From NCBI RefSeq assembly GCF_003293745.1, contig NZ_PTLZ01000004.1, positions 215,469 to 279,468 of the forward strand: a stretch of DNA of 64,000 nucleotides, given 5' to 3'. The position numbers and the translations under genes were made by a program. Of this stretch, positions 8,270 through 18,138 are shown one piece after another. The DNA is from Herminiimonas fonticola (GTDB lineage Bacteria; Pseudomonadota; Gammaproteobacteria; Burkholderiales; Burkholderiaceae_D). Numbering within the stretch: the first letter of the stretch is position 1; each line of letters begins with the position of its first letter. Under the pieces are notes generated by a model, which was given only the letters and a program-made list of their open reading frames with translations, was not told where the DNA came from and did not search any database.

Positions 8270-10078
8270 GTGATTCCACAGTCGTTTATTCAGGATCTGC
8301 TCAACCGCGTCGACATCGTCGATGTGGTGGGTCGTTACGTGCAGCTGAAAAAGGGTGGCGCCAATTTCATGGGTTTGTGCCCGTTTCACAACGAAAAATC
8401 CCCCAGCTTTACTGTTAGTCCGACCAAGCAGTTTTATCACTGCTTTGGCTGCGGTGCGCATGGCACGGCGATCGGATTTTTGATCGAATATTCCGGCATG
8501 GGCTTCGTCGAAGCGGTCAAGGATTTGGCGCAGAACGTCGGCATGATCGTGCCCGAAGCCGAGGATCGTTTGCCGCCTGCGCAACGCGCTGAACAGCAAG
8601 CGAAAAGCATGGCATTGTCGGAGGCGATGAATCGCGCATGCGATTTTTATCGTCAGCAATTGCGGCATGCCGAAACTGCAAAAAGTTACTTGATCGGGCG
8701 CGGGCTGACCGGCGAAATCGCGGCGCGTTACGGCATGGGTTATGCGCCTGATGGCTGGGATGGTTTGCGCGACGTGTTCCCTGATTACGAATTGGATGCA
8801 CTGGTTGAGTCCGGCCTTGTCATTAACAGGGTGGAAGAAGAGGGTGCGAGCGGCGGGCCGCGCAAACGCTACGACCGCTTCCGCGATCGCATTATGTTCC
8901 CGATTCGCAATTCCAAAGGTCAGGTGATCGGTTTTGGTGGTCGCGTGATGGGCGACGGTGAGCCTAAATACTTGAATTCGCCCGAAACGCCCTTATTTCA
9001 AAAGGGTAGCGAACTGTATGGATTGTTCGAGGCGCGACAGGCGATACGTGACGCCGGTTACGTCTTGGTGACCGAAGGTTATATGGATGTGGTGGCGCTG
9101 GCGCAACTGGGCTTTCCGCAAGTGGTGGCAACCTTGGGTACTGCATGCACAGCGATACATGTGCAAAAACTGTTGCGCCAAACCGATCAGGTGATTTTCA
9201 GTTTCGATGGTGACAAGGCTGGCCGACGTGCAGCAAGGCGCGCGCTGGAAGCCAGTTTGCCGTATGCCGGTGACAACAAGGTTATCAAATTTTTGTTCCT
9301 GCCCAGCGAGCATGATCCGGATAGTTATATCCGCGCGATGGGTACAGAGTCGTTCGAAAAGCAGGTGCAGGATGCCATGCCTTTATCGCAATTCCTGTTG
9401 AAGGAAGCTGTGGGCGATAACGATCTCGGATCGCCGGAAGGCAGGGCGCGCGCGCAGTTTGATGCGAAGCCTTTATTGCAGGCATTGCCGGCATCTTCAT
9501 TGCGTTTGCAAATTGTGCGCAGTCTGGCGCAGGTAACGGAAAGTACACCGGCAGAGATTGAGGCCCTGTTTGAACTGGCACAACCGATTTCGCGTGTGCG
9601 TGCTGCACCGCCTAAAGGCAAGCGCACTGCGCCAGTGGGCTTGGAGCGCCAGATCATGCGCTTGCTGGTTGCGCATCCGGTGCTGGCTGCCGAGCTGGAT
9701 CAGTCTGCCTTGAATGTAGCAACGTACTTTGCGCCGGATCGCACCGACATGCTGGAACAGTTGGTGGAAATGAGTCGCGAGATGGGCGCGCATGCAAATT
9801 TTGCGACCTTGGCTGAGTTGCTGCGTTCGACCGGATCGGATTTCGATCCATTGATTGCAGAAATAGCCGCCGAATCCGAATCGAATATCGATGTGGCGCG
9901 ACTGGAGCTGGCTGGCGCGATCCGGCAAACCAAAATGAAAGTTTTGACGGCGGAAATTGAAACTCTGGTGGCGGCAGGCTTGAGCGGTGAATCGGCACAG
10001 TCTCGTTACCGCGATTTAACCTTGCAGCAAGAACAATTAAGGCGACAGGCACAGGCAGAAAAGGCGCAAAGAGACTAA
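8270..10078 (+). CDS. dnaG: DNA primase
   Basis: 602-residue primase that makes RNA primers for replication and binds DnaB helicase. Zinc-binding domain with C37, H40, C58 and C61; the catalytic core with YLNSPETPLFQKG and the Toprim motif VTEGYMDVV near residues 265-275, acidic residues SFDGDKAG near 310; C-terminal helicase-interaction region from about 440. The start is GTG at 8270; the Ile-Pro-Gln-Ser-Phe-Ile-Gln opening matches the family N-terminus. It lies 49 bases after yqeY and upstream of rpoD. Confidence 0.96.
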   Translation: MIPQSFIQDLLNRVDIVDVVGRYVQLKKGGANFMGLCPFHNEKSPSFTVSPTKQFYHCFGCGAHGTAIGFLIEYSGMGFVEAVKDLAQNVGMIVPEAEDRLPPAQRAEQQAKSMALSEAMNRACDFYRQQLRHAETAKSYLIGRGLTGEIAARYGMGYAPDGWDGLRDVFPDYELDALVESGLVINRVEEEGASGGPRKRYDRFRDRIMFPIRNSKGQVIGFGGRVMGDGEPKYLNSPETPLFQKGSELYGLFEARQAIRDAGYVLVTEGYMDVVALAQLGFPQVVATLGTACTAIHVQKLLRQTDQVIFSFDGDKAGRRAARRALEASLPYAGDNKVIKFLFLPSEHDPDSYIRAMGTESFEKQVQDAMPLSQFLLKEAVGDNDLGSPEGRARAQFDAKPLLQALPASSLRLQIVRSLAQVTESTPAEIEALFELAQPISRVRAAPPKGKRTAPVGLERQIMRLLVAHPVLAAELDQSALNVATYFAPDRTDMLEQLVEMSREMGAHANFATLAELLRSTGSDFDPLIAEIAAESESNIDVARLELAGAIRQTKMKVLTAEIETLVAAGLSGESAQSRYRDLTLQQEQLRRQAQAEKAQRD

Positions 10079-10095
10079 TTTTGCTCTTGTGTAGA

Positions 10096-10123
10096 GGGGG
10101 AATGCGCCCCCATATGCTATAAT
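10096..10123 (+). promoter_or_regulatory. Candidate rpoD promoter with upstream small hairpin
   Basis: TGCTATAAT at 10115-10123 is a consensus extended -10. No good -35 is seen at the usual distance; instead GGGGG (10096-10100) and CCCCC (10107-10111) form a short inverted repeat. It would give a leader of about 155 bases before rpoD. Confidence 0.5.
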
Positions 10124-10286
10124 TAAAGGCTTTCGATTCAACGCCTTAGAGTTGCAGGTGTTGTAAGGGATCGGAAAGAAAATCAATAAACTTGCGCGGG
10201 CGGAAGCCGGAGTTGAATGCGCAAATCGGCTCGTTGAGTACGGCTTTTGCCGTATTCCAGGGCATAACCAGTTGGTAGTTGATCCA

Positions 10287-12776
10287 ATGGCGAACGCAAT
10301 GAAGAAACCCGCAAAAAATCAGACGCTTGCTGCGAGCAAAGCCAAAACGGCTGTGGCGAAGTCGACCCAACCTGTTGCAAAAAAAGTGGCGAGTAAGCCC
10401 GTCGGCAAAGCTGCGCCGACCAATGTAAAGGCAGCAAAGCCTCCAATGAAATCTGCTACGGTAGTAGCGAAATCTGCGGTGGCCAAACCTTCATCCAAAG
10501 TTGCTGCAAAGCCGGTATTAGTGCAATCGAAAGCCCCTGTGACAAATAAGAAATCTGAAGTGAAGCTTACTAGCAAGTCAGCCAAAATCGAACCGAAAGT
10601 CGAGTCGCGTCCTGGCGTCAACGTCATGATCACACCGACCGTCAGTCAAACTACTGACGCCGCCACACTGGCCGCAATTGATACGTCCGGCTACATCCTG
10701 CCGTCGATCAAGGTGCCGGGTCGTCGTGGCCGCAAGCCAAAAGAATTCCAGCCTGAGAACGACGAAGTCGCTGCATTGAATGCAGTCGAACGCGCAGAAC
10801 TCAAAGCCGTCGACAAGGCAAAAGCCAAAGACCGCAAGGCCAAAGAAAAAGCATTGTTGAAAGATGCGTTTTCGAACGACACCGAAGCCAGCGAAGAAGA
10901 ACTCGAAGCTCGTCGTCAAAAACTGAAAACGTTGATCAAGTTCGGTAAGGAACGCGGCTTCCTGACGTACGCCGAGATCAACGATCACTTGCCAGAAAAC
11001 ATCATCGATCCGGAAGCGATCGAAGGCATCATCGGCACCTTCAACGACATGGGTATCGCGGTCTACGAACAGGCGCCGGATGCTGAAACATTGCTGTTGT
11101 CCGACAACGTTGCAACCGTTGCCAGCGATGACGAAGCCGAAGCGGCTGCTGAAGCTGCATTGTCCACCGTTGACTCCGATTTCGGTCGTACTACCGATCC
11201 AGTCCGCATGTACATGCGTGAAATGGGTTCGGTTGAGCTGCTGACGCGCGAAGGCGAGATCGGCATTGCAAAACGTATTGAAGATGGCTTGCGCGACATG
11301 ATTCAGGCGATCTCGGCATGCCCGACCACGATTGCAGAAATCATCGCCGCAGCAGAACGTATTTCAAAAGACGAAGCCAAGATCGACGAAATCGTTGACG
11401 GCCTGGTCGACATGAATGCAACTGAGCCTGTGATCGCACCTACTCCTGCTGCTTCTTCAGATGACGAAGAAGAGGAAGAAGAAGACGAAGAGGAAGAGGA
11501 AGAGGAAGAAACTCCTGCTGCTGCCGCTTCTGGTGCTGCTGGTTTTACCGCAGAACAAATGGAGCAATTGAAGCGCGAATCGCTCGCCAAGTTTGCGACC
11601 ATCGCCCTGCAATTCGACAAGATGCGCAAAGCCTTCGAAAAAGAAGGCTACAACTCCAAGCCTTACGTTAAAGCACAGGAAATCATTTCCAACGAATTGC
11701 TGAGCATTCGCTTCACTGCAAAAGTTGTTGAAAAATTGTGCGATACCTTGCGTGGCCAGGTGGATGAAGTGCGTCAGATCGAGAAGCAGATTCTCGATGT
11801 CGCCGTCAACAAATGCGGTATGCCGCGTAGCCATTTCATCAAGGTTTTTCCGGGCAACGAAAGCAATCTCGAATGGGTCGATGGCGAAGTCAGCGGCAAT
11901 CATCCATACAGCGTGGTTCTTGCGCGTAATGTGCCGACCGTCAAAGAGTTGCAACAAAAACTGATCGACCTGCAAGCACGTGTCGTGTTGCCGTTGCCAG
12001 ATCTGCGCGCCATCAACAAAAAGATGGCTGCCGGTGAAATGAAGGCACGCAAAGCAAAACGCGAAATGACAGAAGCTAACTTGCGTCTGGTTATTTCGAT
12101 CGCGAAAAAATACACCAACCGCGGTTTGCAATTCCTGGATCTGATCCAGGAAGGCAACATCGGTTTGATGAAGGCAGTCGACAAGTTTGAATATCGTCGT
12201 GGTTTTAAATTCTCGACGTATGCAACATGGTGGATTCGCCAGGCGATCACCCGTTCGATCGCCGATCAAGCGCGCACGATTCGTATTCCTGTGCACATGA
12301 TCGAAACGATCAACAAGATGAACCGCATCTCGCGTCAGATTTTGCAGGAAACCGGTGCTGAGCCGGATCCGGCAACGCTCGCGATCAAAATGGAAATGCC
12401 GGAAGACAAAATCCGCAAGATCATGAAGATCGCGAAAGAACCGATTTCGATGGAAACACCGATCGGCGACGACGACGATTCACATCTGGGCGATTTCATC
12501 GAAGACAACAATACATTGGCACCAGCCGATGCAGCGTTGCACGCTTCGATGCGCGGCGTGGTCAAGGACGTACTCGATTCATTGACACCACGCGAAGCAA
12601 AAGTCTTGCGTATGCGTTTCGGTATCGAAATGTCTACCGACCACACTTTGGAAGAGGTTGGTAAACAATTCGACGTAACACGCGAACGCATACGTCAAAT
12701 CGAAGCAAAAGCGCTGCGGAAATTGCGTCATCCTTCGCGTTCAGATAAACTGAAAAGCTTCCTCGAAGGTAATTAA
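10287..12776 (+). CDS. rpoD: RNA polymerase primary sigma factor RpoD (sigma-70)
   Basis: Housekeeping sigma factor, about 829 residues from this ATG; an in-frame TTG at 10272 and an ATG at 10299 are alternatives. Order: Lys/Ala-rich N-terminal tail (about 1-105), region 1.1 ([20 protein letters not shown]), region 1.2 ([11 protein letters not shown]), a non-conserved region with an almost uninterrupted Glu/Asp run, region 2 ([33 protein letters not shown]), region 3, and region 4 with the helix-turn-helix [20 protein letters not shown]. The long N-terminal tail is common in Burkholderiales. Last gene of the macromolecular-synthesis cluster; tRNA-Ile2 follows 16 bases after the stop. Confidence 0.96.
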   Translation: MANAMKKPAKNQTLAASKAKTAVAKSTQPVAKKVASKPVGKAAPTNVKAAKPPMKSATVVAKSAVAKPSSKVAAKPVLVQSKAPVTNKKSEVKLTSKSAKIEPKVESRPGVNVMITPTVSQTTDAATLAAIDTSGYILPSIKVPGRRGRKPKEFQPENDEVAALNAVERAELKAVDKAKAKDRKAKEKALLKDAFSNDTEASEEELEARRQKLKTLIKFGKERGFLTYAEINDHLPENIIDPEAIEGIIGTFNDMGIAVYEQAPDAETLLLSDNVATVASDDEAEAAAEAALSTVDSDFGRTTDPVRMYMREMGSVELLTREGEIGIAKRIEDGLRDMIQAISACPTTIAEIIAAAERISKDEAKIDEIVDGLVDMNATEPVIAPTPAASSDDEEEEEEDEEEEEEEETPAAAASGAAGFTAEQMEQLKRESLAKFATIALQFDKMRKAFEKEGYNSKPYVKAQEIISNELLSIRFTAKVVEKLCDTLRGQVDEVRQIEKQILDVAVNKCGMPRSHFIKVFPGNESNLEWVDGEVSGNHPYSVVLARNVPTVKELQQKLIDLQARVVLPLPDLRAINKKMAAGEMKARKAKREMTEANLRLVISIAKKYTNRGLQFLDLIQEGNIGLMKAVDKFEYRRGFKFSTYATWWIRQAITRSIADQARTIRIPVHMIETINKMNRISRQILQETGAEPDPATLAIKMEMPEDKIRKIMKIAKEPISMETPIGDDDDSHLGDFIEDNNTLAPADAALHASMRGVVKDVLDSLTPREAKVLRMRFGIEMSTDHTLEEVGKQFDVTRERIRQIEAKALRKLRHPSRSDKLKSFLEGN
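11461..11512 (+). repeat. GAA/GAG-rich low-complexity tract in rpoD
   Basis: About 17 near-consecutive Glu/Asp codons (mostly GAA/GAG) in the non-conserved region of RpoD. The strand bias and repetitiveness make length variation by slippage possible. Confidence 0.7.
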
Positions 12777-12792
12777 TATCTAGTCAGGTTAC

Positions 12793-12871
<79 letters not shown>

Positions 12872-12890
12872 GTATTTATGTGGCAATATC

Positions 12891-12923
12891 AAGGACTTAG
12901 ATGAAAATCTAAGTCCTTTTTTT
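12891..12923 (+). terminator. Rho-independent terminator after tRNA-Ile2
   Basis: Perfect 12-base stem AAGGACTTAGAT/ATCTAAGTCCTT with a GAAA tetraloop, followed by a T-run ending at 12923. Confidence 0.9.
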
Positions 12924-12995
12924 ATGTCACTTAAGTCTGTCGGTACAATTTCGGAACACTGAGCGAATAGAATAGGTTGGCACTGGAGAGAACGT

Positions 12996-13025
12996 ATGGC
13001 AACAATTTCAAAGACACCTTCGTGA
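12996..13025 (+). pseudogene. Possible 5' remnant of a tRNA-site tyrosine integrase
   Basis: GGAGAG at 12985-12990, then ATG and nine codons reading MATISKTPS, then TGA. This opening resembles, from memory, the N-terminus of many proteobacterial island integrases (MATI-x-KTPSGTW type). Its position, about 125 bases downstream of the tRNA 3' end and reading away from it, is where such an integrase would sit. No further integrase homology is recognisable downstream. Nine residues are weak evidence. Confidence 0.35.
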
Positions 13026-13100
13026 CCAGGTCTCATTGAGAGAGATATCCAAACGATTGTCGAGTTTGCAATTAGCGACAAGCGCTCTTTGAGTTCCAAT

Positions 13101-14285
13101 TTACGAGTATGCGCGTACCCAGGCTTCCACCTGCGATGCGGCCATGGGCTTGGCAAATAAGTAGCCTTGTGCCACATCGCAGCAGGTAGACTTTAGAAAA
13201 TCAAAGTCCTCGCTCTCCTCAACGCCTTCGGCTACCGTTTCCATGCCCAGCTCCTTGGCCAATCCAAGGCTGGCCTGAACAATCGCGCGTAGTGTTTCGT
13301 TATGGTGTGCGCCATGTACGAAGCTGCGGTCTATCTTCAGTTCGTCGAAAGGGAGATCACGCAATTGGGCCAGCGACGAGTGACCGGTGCCGAAATCGTC
13401 GATGGACAAGCGAAACCGTCTCAAGCGCAAACGAGTCAGGATTTCAAGCGGCATGCGCAAGTCTTTCATCAACTGAGTTTCTGTCACCTCCAGTACGATA
13501 GATGCAGGGTTTACCCCCTTCAAGCGGGCCTGTTCTGACACAAAATCAGGAAAGTCTAGTGACGTCAGGTTATCCATAGAGACATTAATGGCGACACTCA
13601 GATCCAACCCTGCTGCACGCCAGATTGCGGCGTCAGTAAAGGCCTGCACGAGTACCGCACCTGTCAAGGCGTCAATCAGACCGTGAGCTTCCGCCTCAGG
13701 GATAAATTGGTCCGGATATACCAGTCCATCCAGTGGATGCTGCCAACGAACCAGAGTTTCGACGCCAGTGACCCGACGGTTACGGATAGATAGCTTGGGT
13801 TGGTAATGATTCACCAGTTCGCCGTTTTGAATGCCGCGGTGAAGTTCGTCGGCGCTATAGCTCTTGCGGGCCGCCCGCCGCCGCATGCTGTTGGTGGAGT
13901 CTGCCTTACTCAGGGCTGAATCGAGTAGATGCGGCGAAACCGGTTTGCTGAAACAACCCAGGACGTGAATCTGATGCGCCTCGACCAGCGTGCGCGCCGA
14001 CTTTAAGGTGCGCTCGCATTCTCCGCTTACTAAAATGAGGCCGCCGGCGTAGCCGCGAGCCACAAGCTGGCGCACAAACTCCACGCCGTCCATGCCAGGC
14101 ATGTTGAGATCGACAAGAATCACCGAAGCCGAGGTGTCGGCATCACGCAGATTGATCAGAGCTTCGAGGCCACTGTCGCAAGTGGCCACCTGCTGATATC
14201 CCATGTTGGTGAGCATCGTAGCGTGGAGATTGAGCGTGAATGCGTCATCGTCCAGCACAAGAATTTTGGTGCTGATCCTGTTCAT
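13101..14285 (-). CDS. Response regulator with EAL domain (cyclic-di-GMP phosphodiesterase)
   Basis: 394 residues. N-terminal receiver domain (about 5-125): acidic pair LDDDAF, phosphoacceptor Asp in ILVDLNMPGMDG, conserved Lys in FSKP. C-terminal EAL domain (about 150-390): signature Glu in ETLVRW (the A of EAL is T), INVS Asn, LEVTET Glu, IDDFGTG Asp pair, LKIDRSFV Lys, VAEGVE Glu and QGYLFAKP. All metal and catalytic positions appear present, so it should hydrolyse c-di-GMP to pGpG when phosphorylated. It follows the receiver gene and hybrid kinase on the same strand, giving a phosphorelay output. Architecture is that of PvrR/RocR proteins. The 134-base gap upstream could hold its own promoter. 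Confidence 0.92.
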   Translation of the reverse strand: MNRISTKILVLDDDAFTLNLHATMLTNMGYQQVATCDSGLEALINLRDADTSASVILVDLNMPGMDGVEFVRQLVARGYAGGLILVSGECERTLKSARTLVEAHQIHVLGCFSKPVSPHLLDSALSKADSTNSMRRRAARKSYSADELHRGIQNGELVNHYQPKLSIRNRRVTGVETLVRWQHPLDGLVYPDQFIPEAEAHGLIDALTGAVLVQAFTDAAIWRAAGLDLSVAINVSMDNLTSLDFPDFVSEQARLKGVNPASIVLEVTETQLMKDLRMPLEILTRLRLRRFRLSIDDFGTGHSSLAQLRDLPFDELKIDRSFVHGAHHNETLRAIVQASLGLAKELGMETVAEGVEESEDFDFLKSTCCDVAQGYLFAKPMAASQVEAWVRAYS

Positions 14286-14419
14286 TGGTGTTGCCTCTCA
14301 AAGGGTTGAATACGAGCATGGCTAAACGTGTCCTTCCAGTCTTGATGCCAACTTGGGCCGCATGGCTCTGACGGCGTTGGTAAGGCTTTGTGCAGGTGGT
14401 ATTTATCATGTGGGAGTCC

Positions 14420-15631
14420 TCAGTTAGCCTGCGTGCCAAGCGCTTTCGCTTCTAATCCAATGGACAGGCGCGAAACCTTGGAATTGAGCTTGTCGCGGTC
14501 AATCGGCTTGACGGCAAAGTCAGCCGCACCGGACTTGAGGCACTCCATAACCAATGCCCGCTCACTCTTGGCCGAAATCATCATGACAGGCACTCTGGCG
14601 AGCTGTGGCATGAGGCGAATGCGCTTCAAAGTCTCCAGGCCATCCATATCCGGCAGCATCACGTCCATGAGGATGAGATCAGGCCGTTCCTTGCGCACAC
14701 TGCTCAAAGCTTCAGCCCCGCTGGTGGCAAAAACCAGCCTGTAGCTTTGATTGCCCAAGATAGTGGCGATGATCTTGTGCTGGAAGTCATCGTCATCAAC
14801 GACCAGCACAACAGGCTTGACCTTTTCCGCCATAGACGAGAGTGAGCGCACCGATTCCAGTGGCGCTGCGCATTGACTGGTAAGGCTTTTTGCCCATTGG
14901 CCAATAGGCCGCACAGAGTCACGCACGCTGTTGAAGCGCGCGGCGATTTCCTCCACCTTGAATCGCGCCAGTTCCCGCTCCATGGTTTCCGCCGTATCGA
15001 CGGATACTGCATGCGTATTTGCCGCCCGACTGAGTTGCCTGGACCAGCGATCCACCACGGCATTGATCTCACGCTCTGCGTGCTCGACCGCCTGCTGAGT
15101 GACGTTGACTTGCTTTGAGCCGGTCTCCATGTATTGCTCAAGCAGACCTTCAAGCTCACCCAGGCGACGCGCCTGGCCAGCAAATTCTGCGAGGGAGGGA
15201 CCCTCGTCCTTAAACTTGCTCAGCTCGCGATACGCGAGGTGAATAGCCATGCCCAATCGCGGCGCATCGTAGTTCATAGGCCAGAACAGCACGTAATCAT
15301 CAAAATGCTGCTGCAGGCACAGCTTTGAGACTCGATGAACATTGTCCTTGTCGCACAGGATGATTGTGCGGTGAGGTTGCGCGCTTACTCTTGCACAGTG
15401 GCGGTAAAGGCCCAAGTAAAAACGCTCAGCCAGTCCCAGCGACTTGAAGGCCAACACCAAGATATCCGGCAGGTGCTCCTCGAAGTCAGTGGCGGCCTTT
15501 TCCGCAACCGTGGAAGTGCTGATCCGGCTGAAGTCCTTCGCAAGCAGCCGCTTCACCAGATTGGCATCGGATGAGTTGTCGGATGCAACCAGAATGCTAG
15601 GATTGATGATGTGCATGGTTTTGAATGACAT
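14420..15631 (-). CDS. Two-headed response regulator: degenerate N-terminal receiver, helical linker, C-terminal receiver
   Basis: 403 residues. The C-terminal receiver (about 275-395) is canonical: VVDDDDFQ acidic cluster, LILMDVMLPDMDG phosphoacceptor, MISAKSE and VKPID Lys. The N-terminal 120 residues look like a receiver fold (PSILVASDNSSDANLVKRLL, then LPDILVLAF) that lacks the acidic pair and phosphoacceptor. The middle (about 140-270) is predicted helical, with a possible HPt-like or coiled-coil character. No DNA-binding or enzymatic output is visible, so it may be a phosphate sink or adaptor between the kinase and the EAL protein. Its ATG overlaps the stop of the kinase gene by one base (TGATG), so translation is coupled. 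Confidence 0.8.
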   Translation of the reverse strand: MSFKTMHIINPSILVASDNSSDANLVKRLLAKDFSRISTSTVAEKAATDFEEHLPDILVLAFKSLGLAERFYLGLYRHCARVSAQPHRTIILCDKDNVHRVSKLCLQQHFDDYVLFWPMNYDAPRLGMAIHLAYRELSKFKDEGPSLAEFAGQARRLGELEGLLEQYMETGSKQVNVTQQAVEHAEREINAVVDRWSRQLSRAANTHAVSVDTAETMERELARFKVEEIAARFNSVRDSVRPIGQWAKSLTSQCAAPLESVRSLSSMAEKVKPVVLVVDDDDFQHKIIATILGNQSYRLVFATSGAEALSSVRKERPDLILMDVMLPDMDGLETLKRIRLMPQLARVPVMMISAKSERALVMECLKSGAADFAVKPIDRDKLNSKVSRLSIGLEAKALGTQAN

Positions 15632-18075
15632 CAGGCTTGTTGTTCGTCGCTAGCCGCAAAAATACCGGCCAGATAGGCGTCCACCAGCTCCATTTCGGAC
15701 TGGAAACAGCCCCATGCCTTGGCTAAATCCTCCGCAGCACTGACAGCGCCTGCCTGTTCAATGTCCTCGCAATGCTCGGCAAGCTTGAGAGCGCCAACAC
15801 TGCGCGCCGACGCCTTCAGGTTGTGGGCGCCGATGGCGGCTTTGCGGAAGTCGCCATCGGCGCGGGCATCCCCAATCTCGCTTGTAATTTTTGCCGCACT
15901 GGCACGGAACTGGCGAAGGAAGCTAATGACAACCTTGGCGTCATTCCCCACCAATTTGCGCAACACGTTAATATCGACCGGAACGGTAATATCTTGTCGC
16001 GTGTCGAAGTTTGTCTGGGCCTGCTCGCCGGCCATAAGGTCGGCTTGGACAGCCTTTTGATTCGACACTTTGGGCAGCCAGCTCTCCAGCATGGCTTGCA
16101 ATTCGGCAAGGGGTGTAGGCCTGCACATGAAATCATCCATGCCGGCGGCCCTGCAGCGCTCGCTCTCGCCTTTCAGTGCGTTAGCCGTTAGTGCGATGAT
16201 GGGGATATGCCGCTCTGGGGATTCTGCGGCACGTATGGCGGCTGTAAGTTGGTAGCCGTCCATCACGGGCATGTGCAGATCGGTGAGCAGTAACGCGTAG
16301 TCACCGCTTTGCCAGCGGGCCAACGCTTCTTCCCCGTTTACTGTCAAGTCGGCAGCATAGCCCAGCAGGGTGATTTGCTGTTCGATCACCTTCTGGTTGA
16401 TGTCGTTGTCCTCGGCTACCAGAATCAACCGGCCCTCGCGGCGCGCCTGTTCGCGTGAAGGTGCCTTGCGTGGTTCTGGCATTGGCACAAGGAGCGCAAA
16501 GCCGCTATCTTCTTTTTCGGCACGTTCCGCCGCACTATATTTCTCGAGGTTCGGGTCCAGCACGAATGGCAAGCGCAAGGAAAAGGTGGAGCCCTTACCC
16601 GGCCCGCTTTGGACCGCGATACTGCCACCCATCAACTCCACCAGGTTGTGGGTGATGGCCAAGCCCAGTCCAGTACCTCCAAAGCGCCGGGTCGTAGAAA
16701 CATCGGCCTGGGCAAAGGGTGCGAACAGGCGGGAAATAGTTTCCTGCGTCATGCCAATGCCATTGTCCACCACCTGGAACTCGGCGTTCACCCACCCGGA
16801 CTCGCGCGCGATCAGCATGGCCCGTACAGCCACATGGCCCGCCTTGCCAGTGCTGGCGGAAAATTTGATGGCGTTGTTGATAAGGTTGATCAGCACTTGT
16901 CTAAGGCGCAGCTCGTCGCCCAGCAACTTGCGGGGAATAGCCGGATCGATAAAAAACGTCAACTCCACCCGCTGCTTTTCCGCCAGACGGCTGAGCATGG
17001 TACAGACTTTTTCCACCACGTCAGCCACGACGATGGGCTCGTTCTCGATTTCCACGCGCCCTGCTTCGATCTTGGAGAAATCGAGGATGTCGTCGATGAT
17101 GCCCAGTAGCGAGAACGCCGACTCGCGTATTAGATCCACCATGGCCAATTGGTGCGCCTTGAGTCTGGAGCGCGCCAGCACATCGATCATGCCGATCACG
17201 CCATTCATCGGGGTGCGGATTTCATGGCTCATGGCGGCCAAAAAATCCGATTTAGCCTGGGCAGTGCGGCGCTCACGCAGATCGTCCAGGCAGACATAGG
17301 CGAAAGTCTCGCCGTCACTTGTTACCAAGCTGACGGAGACATCGACCGGAATCTCATGACCATCGTTGTGGCGAACGCTACTCTCGAGCCGCAGCGAACC
17401 GCTCTCGCACAACTGGTGCCAGCGCTGAGGCCAATGCTTCTCGTCGATTTGGGTGTCAATGTCGGTCACGCGCATCCGCAGGACCTGCCCGCGATCCAAG
17501 CCCAGCAGCCGACAGGCCGCGGCGTTGGCATCTTGAAAGGCGCCGTCGGGACCGACCAGGAATAGTGCGTCGTTAGCCTGTTCGACAGCATGGCGGGTGA
17601 GCAGCAGTTGGCGCTGCGCTTGCTCTCTCTCACTCACGTCGCACGCAGACGGGATCAGCCACATCACGCGTCCATCTGGACCATACAGGGGCAGCAGCGA
17701 GAAATCCATAGCGATTGTGTGGCCGCCGCTTGTGGCGATGCGAACGTCGAAGCGCAAGGCCTCCCCGCGCGAGGCACTTGCAAGTGCTTCTTGCAGTTTC
17801 CGCCTTGACGACTCACAGCCTTGCCACCAGGGAGTAGTGTCAAAGCGTTTGCCGAGTACCTGCTCCAGAGTGCTGCCGATGCTTTGCAGCGCCGCATTGT
17901 TGGCATAGCGCAGAACGCCGTCGGCGTCGAGCAGACCGGCGAAGACCGATGGCCCCAGTCGATCAAGCACGTCGTGCAGCGAGCGTTCGGCGTCAGGTGA
18001 CATGCTGCTAGCCGCGAGCAGGGGTACCGAGGCATCGCCGCAAGGAATTTTATGATCTGGGGCTAGTTCGTCCAT
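15631..18075 (-). CDS. Hybrid sensor histidine kinase (PAS-PAS-HisKA-HATPase-REC-HPt)
   Basis: 814 residues, no membrane segments, so probably cytoplasmic sensing. Two PAS domains (about 40-155 and 165-275), dimerisation/phosphoacceptor domain with His about 284 in MSHEIRTPMNG, ATP-binding domain with N-box INLINNAIKF, DNGIGM and FGGTGLGLAI (about 390-505), receiver with AEDNDIN and phosphoacceptor Asp about 599 in LLLTDLHMPVMDG, and a C-terminal HPt with His about 753 in AHNLKASARSVGA. In the receiver the usual Lys-Pro is Arg-Pro (CRP). The arrangement allows a full His-Asp-His-Asp relay to the two receiver proteins encoded downstream. Confidence 0.93.
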   Translation of the reverse strand: MDELAPDHKIPCGDASVPLLAASSMSPDAERSLHDVLDRLGPSVFAGLLDADGVLRYANNAALQSIGSTLEQVLGKRFDTTPWWQGCESSRRKLQEALASASRGEALRFDVRIATSGGHTIAMDFSLLPLYGPDGRVMWLIPSACDVSEREQAQRQLLLTRHAVEQANDALFLVGPDGAFQDANAAACRLLGLDRGQVLRMRVTDIDTQIDEKHWPQRWHQLCESGSLRLESSVRHNDGHEIPVDVSVSLVTSDGETFAYVCLDDLRERRTAQAKSDFLAAMSHEIRTPMNGVIGMIDVLARSRLKAHQLAMVDLIRESAFSLLGIIDDILDFSKIEAGRVEIENEPIVVADVVEKVCTMLSRLAEKQRVELTFFIDPAIPRKLLGDELRLRQVLINLINNAIKFSASTGKAGHVAVRAMLIARESGWVNAEFQVVDNGIGMTQETISRLFAPFAQADVSTTRRFGGTGLGLAITHNLVELMGGSIAVQSGPGKGSTFSLRLPFVLDPNLEKYSAAERAEKEDSGFALLVPMPEPRKAPSREQARREGRLILVAEDNDINQKVIEQQITLLGYAADLTVNGEEALARWQSGDYALLLTDLHMPVMDGYQLTAAIRAAESPERHIPIIALTANALKGESERCRAAGMDDFMCRPTPLAELQAMLESWLPKVSNQKAVQADLMAGEQAQTNFDTRQDITVPVDINVLRKLVGNDAKVVISFLRQFRASAAKITSEIGDARADGDFRKAAIGAHNLKASARSVGALKLAEHCEDIEQAGAVSAAEDLAKAWGCFQSEMELVDAYLAGIFAASDEQQA

Positions 18076-18138
18076 GCCGACAGTTTGCCCGGAAAACTGC
18101 GCTGTCTGTGTGAGCAGTTGCGGGCTTGGATGACCGGA

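Noticed and set aside
10319..12296. Large minus-strand open frames opposite rpoD
   Set aside because: Antisense of RpoD; the Ser- and Phe-rich runs come from the Lys/Ala tail and Glu tract.
16370..17299. Plus-strand open frame of 309 codons inside the hybrid kinase
   Set aside because: Ser/Arg-rich antisense of the kinase domains; no recognisable motif, while the minus frame has all histidine kinase boxes.
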